In this document: positions 6,193-10,747 of the stretch, one piece after another | How the letters are laid out: each line of letters starts with the position of its first letter | Position numbering within the stretch: position 1 is the first letter of the stretch | Source of the DNA: Microcaldota archaeon | GTDB lineage: Archaea > Micrarchaeota > Micrarchaeia > Norongarragalinales > Norongarragalinaceae | Length of the DNA stretch: 10,747 bases | Direction of reading: 5' to 3' | NCBI GenBank assembly: GCA_018304285.1 | Contig: JAGVWL010000040.1 | Coordinates: 1 to 10,747, forward strand | Translations under genes and position numbers: made by a program | Notes under the pieces: model-generated | The model's database searches: none | What the model was told of the DNA's origin: nothing | The model's input: only the letters and a program-made list of their open reading frames with translations

Positions 6193-6474
6193 ATGAAGGT
6201 TTTGGTGGACACCAACGTGCTGTTCGCGTTTTTGGACGAAAAATGGGATTTCGTCAACATAATCAAGGACGCCTACATGGAAGTCGACTTTTTCGTGCTC
6301 CAGCAAAGCCTCGACGAAATCAAGGCGAACAGCACGTTGGCTGACGACCTTGTTTTCGACTGGGCGAAGGCCAACAGGGGAGTCGTTTCAACACGCGACT
6401 TTAACTTGAAAAAAAGGTTAAAAAAGGCTGGAGTGCAAGTTATTTCGTTGAAAAACAACAAGCTAGTTTTATAG
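6193..6474 (+). CDS. Short PIN-domain protein, Fcf1/Utp24-like
   Basis: PIN domains are Mg-dependent ribonucleases. The archaeal member next to aIF2 gamma and rpo7 resembles eukaryotic rRNA-processing Fcf1/Utp24, so a role in rRNA maturation is inferred from family and context. The acidic residues are visible: D6 in LVDTNVL, E42 in SLDEIK, D51/D52 in LADDLVF and D69 in VVSTRDFNLKKRLK, followed by the typical C-terminal strand VQVISLKNNKLVL. At 93 residues it is shorter than the usual 120-135, the loss falling in the middle between the first acidic motif and LADD, but the active-site set appears intact. No antitoxin gene is adjacent, which argues against a VapC toxin. The start is ATG 6193; the nearby ATG at 6188 is out of frame. 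Confidence 0.8.
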   Translation: MKVLVDTNVLFAFLDEKWDFVNIIKDAYMEVDFFVLQQSLDEIKANSTLADDLVFDWAKANRGVVSTRDFNLKKRLKKAGVQVISLKNNKLVL

Positions 6475-6482
6475 CGACTTTC

Positions 6483-6498
6483 GTTTTTCGTTTTTAAC
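6483..6498 (+). promoter_or_regulatory. T-rich promoter or terminator tract before rpo7
   Basis: GTTTTTCGTTTTTAAC lies between the PIN stop and rpo7. T-runs can terminate the PIN transcript, and TTTTTAA can act as a TATA-like element, but it is only 24 bases from the GTG start, so a transcript from it would exclude the AGGGGTG ribosome binding site. The same TTTTTAAC octamer occurs at 3210 and 7768. Confidence 0.4.
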
Positions 6499-6521
6499 GC
6501 TTGTCTAGGGGTGTGTGTTTC

Positions 6522-7079
6522 GTGTATAAACTCGTTACTATCGAACAAACAGTCCGCATTCCGCCGAATTTGTTCGGAATGAAAATGAAGGAAGCGGCGC
6601 TCTCCATGCTGCGCGAGCAGCTCGAGAGGACTGTAAGCAAGGAATTGGGCATAATCGTCAGCGTCGACAACGCGCGCATCAAAAGCTCGGGGCGCGTGCT
6701 CCAGGGCGACGGCGCGGCGTATTTGGACGTCGAGTTCGACACGATGGTTTACATTCCCGAAGTCAACGAAATCGTTGACGGCGAAGTCACCGAAATAGTG
6801 GAGTTCGGCGCTTTCGTGCGCATCGGGCCCGTCGACGGCTTGATTCACGTTTCCCAAATTGCAAACGACTTCTTCAGTTTCGACAAGAAAACAGGCAACC
6901 TCGTAGGGAGGGAAACGAAGAAGAACGTGAAGAAGGGGGACAAAATCAGGGCGAAAATCGCCACGGTGAGCTTGAAGGACACGATTGCCGCAAGCAAAAT
7001 CGCTTTGACAAGCAGGCCCGAAGGCCTGTCGGAAAAAAGGCGCGAGCCCAAGGAAAGGAAGGAAAGAAGGAGAGGCTGA
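6522..7079 (+). CDS. rpo7: DNA-directed RNA polymerase subunit Rpo7 (RpoE')
   Basis: Rpo7 is the archaeal counterpart of eukaryotic Rpb7. With Rpo4 it forms the polymerase stalk, which helps open complex formation and RNA exit. The protein (185 residues) begins with the family hallmark YKLVTIEQTVRIPPNLFG, has an N-terminal tip domain, then an S1 RNA-binding domain starting near VDGEVTEIVEFGAFVRIGP and continuing through DGLIHVSQI. The C-terminus is a basic tail (EKRREPKERKERRRG) that could contact RNA. GTG 6522 is taken as the start because it aligns with the family N-terminus and AGGGGTG (6507-6513) sits eight bases upstream; a TTG at 6501 would destroy that site. It is followed seven bases later by spt4, the standard archaeal order. 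Confidence 0.95.
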   Translation: MYKLVTIEQTVRIPPNLFGMKMKEAALSMLREQLERTVSKELGIIVSVDNARIKSSGRVLQGDGAAYLDVEFDTMVYIPEVNEIVDGEVTEIVEFGAFVRIGPVDGLIHVSQIANDFFSFDKKTGNLVGRETKKNVKKGDKIRAKIATVSLKDTIAASKIALTSRPEGLSEKRREPKERKERRRG

Positions 7080-7086
7080 AGGTAAA

Positions 7087-7269
7087 ATGGAAAAAGCGTG
7101 CAGGAAGTGCAGGAAAATAGTCCAGGGCGACGTTTGCCCCGTAGACCAAAGCACGGACTTGACCAAGACTTTCGAAGGCTACATAATCATATTAGACCCG
7201 GAACACTCGGAAGTGGGAAAAGCCGTGAAATCCACGACCCCGGGAAAATACGCTTTGAAAATAAAATGA
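7087..7269 (+). CDS. spt4: Transcription elongation factor Spt4 (RpoE'')
   Basis: Spt4 pairs with the Spt5 NGN domain to keep RNA polymerase processive. This 60-residue protein has the family layout: an N-terminal zinc ribbon and the core FEGYIIILDPEHSEVGKAV, ending PGKYALKIK. The zinc ribbon is unusual. C5, C8 and C17 are present, but the expected fourth cysteine (CPxC) is Asp20 in CPVDQS, so the metal would be held by three Cys plus an Asp, or lost. The position right after rpo7 makes the assignment secure. GAAGGT just upstream serves as ribosome binding site and overlaps the rpo7 stop. The DUF359 (dephospho-CoA kinase) gene that often follows spt4 in euryarchaea is absent; rps24e comes 17 bases later. 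Confidence 0.92.
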   Translation: MEKACRKCRKIVQGDVCPVDQSTDLTKTFEGYIIILDPEHSEVGKAVKSTTPGKYALKIK

Positions 7270-7286
7270 AGGGAAAGTGGTTTTGA

Positions 7287-7574
7287 ATGAACGTTGTTGA
7301 AGAAAAGGAAAACAAGCTTTTCGAACGCAAGGAAGTCGTCGCGGAATTCGATTCTCACGGCGGAACCATGTCTAGAAAGCAGGTTTTGGAAGAACTCAAG
7401 AAGAAATTCCACGGCGAAGTGGTCATAGAAAAAATCGAGCAGAAGTTCGGCATGAAAAGCGTGACCGTCAAAGCTCGCGTTTACGCTTCCGCCGAGAAGG
7501 CAGGCTCGTTCGAGCCCGAATGGCGGAAGCAAAGGGGTTTTGCCGCTCCCAAGGCCGGGGAAGCAAAAGCATAG
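7287..7574 (+). CDS. rps24e: Small-subunit ribosomal protein S24e (eS24)
   Basis: eS24 is a small-subunit protein found in archaea and eukaryotes. The 95-residue sequence shows the family pattern: EEKENKLFERKEVVAEF at the N-terminus, a SRKQVLEELKKKF helix, VVIEKIEQKFG, and VKARVYASAEKA, which matches the usual KVYES region. The C-terminus (residues 77-95) is an Ala/Lys/Gly-rich tail. It lies 17 bases after spt4 and 22 bases before rps27ae, so the three genes are probably cotranscribed with rpo7. GTGGT about nine bases upstream of the ATG is a weak ribosome binding site. Confidence 0.94.
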   Translation: MNVVEEKENKLFERKEVVAEFDSHGGTMSRKQVLEELKKKFHGEVVIEKIEQKFGMKSVTVKARVYASAEKAGSFEPEWRKQRGFAAPKAGEAKA

Positions 7575-7596
7575 TAAAAAAAAAGAGTGGGTGTTC

Positions 7597-7743
7597 ATGG
7601 CTGCTGAAAAAGGAAAGAAGGAAAAGAAATTCAAGCCCTACAAGGCCGGGCGCTTTTGCCCCAAGTGCGGGTCGGGCGTCAAGCTCGCCGAGCACAAGGA
7701 CAGGCTCTCGTGCGGAAAATGCGGTTACATGGAAAAACAATAA
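7597..7743 (+). CDS. rps27ae: Small-subunit ribosomal protein S27ae (eS31)
   Basis: This is the archaeal form of the ribosomal part of eukaryotic ubiquitin-S27a, without ubiquitin. The 48-residue protein has a basic N-terminus (EKGKKEKKFKPYK) and a zinc ribbon with FCPKCGSG and LSCGKCGYME (two CxxC pairs). ATG 7597 is chosen over the in-frame ATG at 7540 because GTGGGTG (7587-7593) is just upstream and the longer form would overlap rps24e with a non-family extension. It closes the rpo7-spt4-rps24e-rps27ae run and is followed by a T-rich tract. Confidence 0.94.
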   Translation: MAAEKGKKEKKFKPYKAGRFCPKCGSGVKLAEHKDRLSCGKCGYMEKQ

Positions 7744-7760
7744 GGCTTCTATTCCCCCCC

Positions 7761-7775
7761 GTTTTTCTTTTTAAC
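7761..7775 (+). terminator. T-rich terminator candidate after rps27ae
   Basis: GTTTTTCTTTTTAAC follows a run of seven C's and lies 18 bases past the rps27ae stop. A run of T's is the main archaeal terminator signal. It ends directly at the ATG of the CPBP gene, too close to be that gene's own promoter, so a terminator or attenuation point for the ribosomal operon is the better reading. Confidence 0.5.
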
Positions 7776-8378
7776 ATGCAACTCTTCAACCTGCTTTCCG
7801 CCATCCAGAACATTCCGGGCATCGCCCTCGCGGAAGCAATTATTGAAGTCAATTGGCGAGTCATAGCCTTGAGCTTGATAATACTCGCGGTACCTTTCAT
7901 CCTCCTCAAGCTTGAAAGGCGGAAGAACTCCAAGAAAGAGCTTTTGCTCGACAGGAAAATCGACTTGCGCAAAACGATTCTGGAAGGGCTCAAGCTTACC
8001 GCCGCAATTTTCTTCATCCTCATATTGCAGGGATTCATCCTGCAGGCGCTCGGGCTTTTGGACAACGAAATTATAGTCCGCGTCATTTCAGCCCAACAGC
8101 CGTTAACGCTCTTGCTCGGTGCAATAGCGCTTGGCCCAATAGGAGAAGAACTGCTTTTCCGCGGGTATTTGCTCAAGCGCATCGGCGTAGTTCCGCAGGC
8201 GGTGTTGTTTGCAATGTTCCACTACGGCTACGGCAGCGTTTCCGAAATACTCGCAGCCTTGAGCGTGGGAGTGCTGTTCGGGCTGTACGTGCAAAAAAAC
8301 AAGAATATCTATCCAGTGATTCTTTCCCACGCGTTATACAATTCCCTCGCGATAATAGCTGTCTTGTGGGTGGCTTGA
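7776..8378 (+). CDS. CPBP-family intramembrane metalloprotease
   Basis: A 200-residue membrane protein of the CPBP (CAAX protease/Rce1, Abi) family, predicted to cleave substrates within the membrane. Motif 1 is GPIGEELLFRG (E124, E125, R129), motif 2 FAMFHYG (H149) and motif 3 HALYN (H185, N189), so the catalytic set is complete. Hydrophobic segments are visible near residues 31-45, 70-92, 107-122, around 138-150, 158-170 and 177-198. The substrate is unknown; archaeal members have no assigned role. ATG 7776 is the first in-frame start after rps27ae. The ORF stays open further upstream, but only as an overlap with rps27ae. Its TGA is immediately followed, in the same frame, by the TTG that starts kae1. 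A protease gene here interrupts the usual neighbourhood of rps27ae and kae1. Confidence 0.9.
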   Translation: MQLFNLLSAIQNIPGIALAEAIIEVNWRVIALSLIILAVPFILLKLERRKNSKKELLLDRKIDLRKTILEGLKLTAAIFFILILQGFILQALGLLDNEIIVRVISAQQPLTLLLGAIALGPIGEELLFRGYLLKRIGVVPQAVLFAMFHYGYGSVSEILAALSVGVLFGLYVQKNKNIYPVILSHALYNSLAIIAVLWVA

Positions 8379-9389
8379 TTGAAACGCATTGTTTTGGGAA
8401 TTGAAAGCACTGCGCACACGCTCAGCGCAGGCGTTGCCCAAGGCGACGGCAAAAACATCGAAATACTTGCGAATGCGGTGGACAAAGCCCCCCACACGAA
8501 AAAAGGCTTCATCCCCCGGCTTCTTGCCGAACACCACTCGCGCGTGTTCAAGAAAACCGTCGAAAGCGCATTGAAGCAAGCGGGAAAAGGAATGCACGAT
8601 TTGAACGCAATCGCGTTTTCCCAAGGGCCGGGAATGGGGCACTCTCTCCGCGTGGGTTTCGTGGGAGCGAAGGCGCTTGCGGGGCTGTTGCAAACCCCGC
8701 TTTTGCCCGTACACCACGGCATTGCGCACATCGAAGTGGGAAAGTGGGAGTGCGGATTGCGCGACCCGCTCGTGCTTTACGTTTCCGGCGGCAACACGCA
8801 AATCCTTATTTTGGACGAAAAAGAAAAACGCTACCGCGTTTTGGGCGAAACGCTGGACATGGGAGTGGGGAATTTCCTGGACGTTTTCGCGCGCGAATTC
8901 GGCTTGGACAGCGCAGTCGACGTGATGCATTCCGCCGCTAAAGGAAAAAACCTCGTTGAAATGCCTTACACCATCAAGGGAATGAACGTCAGCTTCACAG
9001 GCCTGCTTACCCACTGCATCCGCAACTTCAAGCCCAAAGTCGAGCGAAGGGAACTGAGGCTGGAGGACGTCTGCTTTTCCGTGCAGGAAACGGTTTTCGC
9101 GCTTCTCACCGAAGCGACAGAACGTGCGCTGCTCCACTCGCAGAAAAAAGAAGTTTTGGCGTGCGGTGGCGTTGCTTGCAACACGCGGTTGAAGCAAATG
9201 CTTTCGGAAATGGCGAAGGAAAACAAAGTGTGGTTCGGCTCTCCTGCAGACGGGTACAACAGGGACAACGGCGCGATGATCGCGCTCGTCGGAGTGAAAA
9301 TGCTCGGTGCGGGGAAAACGCGTTTTCCCGAAGGGCTGCAGCCCGTCCAGAAAATGCGCCCCGAAGCCCAGGAAATAACCTGGGCTTGA
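8379..9389 (+). CDS. kae1: Kae1/TsaD, KEOPS tRNA threonylcarbamoyltransferase subunit
   Basis: Kae1 is the catalytic subunit of KEOPS, transferring the threonylcarbamoyl group from TC-AMP to A37 of ANN-decoding tRNAs. It belongs to the ASKHA fold. The 336 residues begin KRIVLGIESTAHT. The metal site is visible as VHHGIAHIE (H113 and H117) and D296 in RDNGAMIA; YVSGGNTQI and the CGGVACN loop are also typical. The start is TTG at 8379, adjoining the CPBP stop in the same frame, with GTGGGTGG (8366-8373) five bases upstream. No ATG or GTG gives the conserved N-terminus. In many archaea kae1 is fused or adjacent to bud32; here tsaC lies between them. Pcc1 and Cgi121 are not in this window. Confidence 0.96.
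   Translation: MKRIVLGIESTAHTLSAGVAQGDGKNIEILANAVDKAPHTKKGFIPRLLAEHHSRVFKKTVESALKQAGKGMHDLNAIAFSQGPGMGHSLRVGFVGAKALAGLLQTPLLPVHHGIAHIEVGKWECGLRDPLVLYVSGGNTQILILDEKEKRYRVLGETLDMGVGNFLDVFAREFGLDSAVDVMHSAAKGKNLVEMPYTIKGMNVSFTGLLTHCIRNFKPKVERRELRLEDVCFSVQETVFALLTEATERALLHSQKKEVLACGGVACNTRLKQMLSEMAKENKVWFGSPADGYNRDNGAMIALVGVKMLGAGKTRFPEGLQPVQKMRPEAQEITWA
9364..9387 (+). other. Nine-base-pair hairpin at the kae1 stop
   Basis: AAGCCCAGG (9364-9372) and CCTGGGCTT (9379-9387) form a perfect stem around AAATAA, covering the last codons of kae1 and the first base of its TGA. No T-run follows directly, so it is not a bacterial-style terminator. It could mark or protect an mRNA 3' end ahead of the tsaC promoter, or be a product of coding constraint. 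Confidence 0.5.
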
Positions 9390-9397
9390 AAGCAAGG

Positions 9398-9406
9398 TAT
9401 TTAATT
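9398..9406 (+). promoter_or_regulatory. TATA box candidate for tsaC
   Basis: TATTTAATT is the only strongly A/T stretch between kae1 and tsaC. Its position predicts a start near 9428, just upstream of the AGGTGGG ribosome binding site (9430-9436), giving a short leader before ATG 9443. This suggests that tsaC and bud32 have their own promoter. Confidence 0.6.
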
Positions 9407-9442
9407 CCCTTTCAAACGAATTTCTCTAAAGGTGGGCAAAAA

Positions 9443-10087
9443 ATGCAGACTAAAATACTCAAGCTAGAGCACGATATGGAAAAGATGGCGAAGGTCATCG
9501 ACCAGTGCGTCAACGTCATAAGCAAAGGCGGGATTTTCACTTTTCCTACCGAAACGAGTTACGGCATAGGATGCGACGCGACGAACGAAAAGGCGATCAA
9601 GCGCATTTACGAAACCAAGGAAAGAAGCGCTTACAAGCCATTGCCGATCATCGTCAGCGACGAGCGCATGGCAGAAGAATACTTCGAACTGAACGAAAAC
9701 GCCAGAAAACTCATCAAGGCGTTCATGCCAGGACCTTTGAGCCTGGTTTTGAACAAGAAGGGCGGAAAGCTTTCCGACGAATTTTGGCCCAAGGAAATAG
9801 GCGTCGCATTCCGCATTTCAAGCAAGGAATTCACGCGCTTGATTGCACAGGAAGCGGGCGTTCCGCTCGTCGCAACTTCAGCCAACCTGTCCGGCAAGAC
9901 GCCCATCTACCGCTTTGACGAAATCAAAAGCACGTTCAACGGCAACGTGGAGCTCATGGTTGACGGTGGCAATTTGCCGCCAATCCGCCCTTCCACGATA
10001 ATCGACATGCGCGACAAAATGCCGATTGTAGTTCGAGAAGGGCCGCTGCAGGCGCAAGACGTTTTGCACGAGCTGGCGCGCGAATAG
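9443..10087 (+). CDS. tsaC: L-threonylcarbamoyladenylate synthase (YrdC/TsaC type)
   Basis: This enzyme makes threonylcarbamoyl-AMP from threonine, bicarbonate and ATP, the first step of t6A formation. The product is then used by Kae1/KEOPS. The 214-residue protein is essentially a YrdC domain: FTFPTETSYGIGCDA near residues 32-46, a KERSAYKPLPIIV segment, FMPGPLSLVL, VATSANLSGKTP and RPSTIID. The extra C-terminal Sua5 domain of longer archaeal and eukaryotic homologues is missing, so it is a short TsaC-like form. ATG 9443 is supported by AGGTGGG six bases upstream; the ORF extending back to 9161 is an overlap with kae1 in another frame. It precedes bud32 by ten bases, so the two are surely cotranscribed. 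The tRNA-Lys(UUU) in this window would be one of its downstream targets. Confidence 0.94.
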   Translation: MQTKILKLEHDMEKMAKVIDQCVNVISKGGIFTFPTETSYGIGCDATNEKAIKRIYETKERSAYKPLPIIVSDERMAEEYFELNENARKLIKAFMPGPLSLVLNKKGGKLSDEFWPKEIGVAFRISSKEFTRLIAQEAGVPLVATSANLSGKTPIYRFDEIKSTFNGNVELMVDGGNLPPIRPSTIIDMRDKMPIVVREGPLQAQDVLHELARE

Positions 10088-10097
10088 GGAAAAACGC

Positions 10098-10676
10098 ATG
10101 AAAACCATCGGCCGCGGGGCTGAAGCGACGCTATACCTCACAACCCTAAAAGGAAAGCGCGTCGTAACCAAAAAGCGGCTGCAAAAGAAATACCGCCATC
10201 CTTTGTTGGACGCGCGGCTGCGCAAAAGCCGCACGCGCAGGGAAGAGCGCGTGCTGCAACGGCTGAACGAAAAAGGCGTGAGCGCCCCGCGCTTTATCGA
10301 CGCTAAAGGCACGCAAATCGTTTTTTCGCTCGAAAAGGGAGTTGCCGCAAAAAACGCCAGGCTGTCGAACGCCATCCTAGGCGAAATCGGGAAGCAGCTT
10401 GCGCTGATGCACGACGCTGGAGTGGCGCACGGCGATTTTACGACAAGCAACATCCTCGTCGAAGGCGGTAAAGCTAAAATAATCGACTTCGGGCTTTCCT
10501 CGTTCACGCAAAGCGTCGAGGATTTCGCGACCGACCTGGTCTTGTTCGAGAAAACCGTTGCACCGCAGGAGTTTGCGGTTTTTCTCAAGGCTTACGCTAA
10601 GCGAAAGAAAAACCCGCGCGCGGTTCTCGCGCGCTTTCGAGAAATAAAACAAAGGGGCAGGTACGTAGAACGTTAG
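10098..10676 (+). CDS. bud32: Bud32, KEOPS kinase/ATPase subunit
   Basis: Bud32 is a small atypical kinase (P-loop-independent, RIO-like) that binds Kae1 and hydrolyses ATP to support t6A transfer. The 192-residue protein begins with the nucleotide loop GRGAEATLY and has the KKYRHPLLDARLRKSRT helix region, the catalytic loop HGDFTTSN (D113, N118), the metal DFG-type motif IIDFGLSS (D130) and the conserved C-terminus REIKQRGRYVER. No activation loop or large C-lobe is present, as usual for the family. It is a stand-alone gene, unlike the Kae1-Bud32 fusions of some euryarchaea, and lies ten bases after tsaC. Confidence 0.96.
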   Translation: MKTIGRGAEATLYLTTLKGKRVVTKKRLQKKYRHPLLDARLRKSRTRREERVLQRLNEKGVSAPRFIDAKGTQIVFSLEKGVAAKNARLSNAILGEIGKQLALMHDAGVAHGDFTTSNILVEGGKAKIIDFGLSSFTQSVEDFATDLVLFEKTVAPQEFAVFLKAYAKRKKNPRAVLARFREIKQRGRYVER

Positions 10677-10678
10677 CC

Positions 10679-10747
10679 TTAAAGTTCGCCGATCCTGCGC
10701 TTCTGCTTTCTCTTCAAGCGTTTTCTTCGTTTCTTAATCCATTTCCA
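10679..10747 (-). CDS. C-terminus of a small basic protein, probably L41e-like (partial)
   Basis: On the minus strand the last 69 bases encode 22 residues and a TAA stop, with the start outside the window. The visible part contains KWIKKRRKRLKRKQKRR and ends IGEL. From memory this aligns well with ribosomal protein L41e (eL41), whose core in yeast is KWRKKRTRRLKRKRRK. Another tiny basic ribosomal protein or the tail of a larger protein cannot be ruled out. It is convergent with bud32, with two bases between the two stops. L41e is among the shortest known proteins and is often missed in annotation. Confidence 0.55.
   Translation of the reverse strand, partial: WKWIKKRRKRLKRKQKRRIGEL

Noticed and set aside
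7754..7760. Run of seven C's before the CPBP gene as a phase-variable tract
   Set aside because: It lies outside coding sequence, upstream of the ATG, so slippage would not switch a frame.
8334..9395. A 353-codon open frame on the minus strand opposite kae1
   Set aside because: It is the antisense shadow of a clear kae1 gene. G/C-rich third positions keep the opposite strand open. The translation is Phe/Arg/His-rich with no recognisable domain.
1..10747. CRISPR array, insertion sequence, integrase or prophage genes
   Set aside because: No direct-repeat array, transposase, integrase or attachment-site duplication was seen on either strand.

Overview
The window is a gene-dense piece of an archaeal chromosome. 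The diagnostic content is archaeal or eukaryote-like information processing: a class I lysyl-tRNA synthetase, initiation factor aIF2 gamma, RNA polymerase subunit Rpo7, Spt4, ribosomal proteins S24e and S27ae, and the tRNA-modification proteins Kae1 and Bud32. A tRNA gene appears to be interrupted by an archaeal-type intron. Compact proteins, a bacterial-type zinc-LID adenylate kinase and a T-loop tRNA intron would fit a DPANN lineage such as Micrarchaeota or Diapherotrites, but that placement is inference and the sequence does not prove it.

Layout. Positions 12-1363 hold a short-chain dehydrogenase and an unrecognised 204-residue protein, overlapping by one base and visibly more A/T-rich than what follows. 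Position 1375 begins lysS (class I LysRS). A small unrecognised gene lies on the minus strand at 2937-3161. A divergent promoter region (3162-3276) then leads into aIF2 gamma, adenylate kinase and a HAD hydrolase, all on the plus strand. The HAD gene converges on a minus-strand tRNA-Lys(UUU) gene at 5818-6065. The two halves of this tRNA are separated by about 174 bases inserted in the T-loop. A plus-strand run follows: a short PIN-domain protein, rpo7, spt4, rps24e, rps27ae, a CPBP membrane protease, kae1, a YrdC/TsaC-type threonylcarbamoyl-AMP synthase and bud32. The last 69 bases hold the C-terminus of a very basic minus-strand protein that resembles ribosomal protein L41e.

How it fits together. 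The aIF2 gamma, PIN, rpo7, spt4, rps24e, rps27ae and kae1/bud32 order is the well-known archaeal translation/transcription cluster, here with adk, a HAD gene, a tRNA and a CPBP protease inserted. TsaC makes threonylcarbamoyl-AMP, and Kae1 with Bud32 (KEOPS core) transfers the group to A37 of tRNAs reading ANN codons. The tRNA-Lys(UUU) here has A37 and is an expected substrate, and it is charged by the LysRS encoded upstream.

The strongest unusual signal is the tRNA-Lys intron. It is long, sits at a non-canonical site, and appears to fold into several stable hairpins, two of them capped by GNRA tetraloops.
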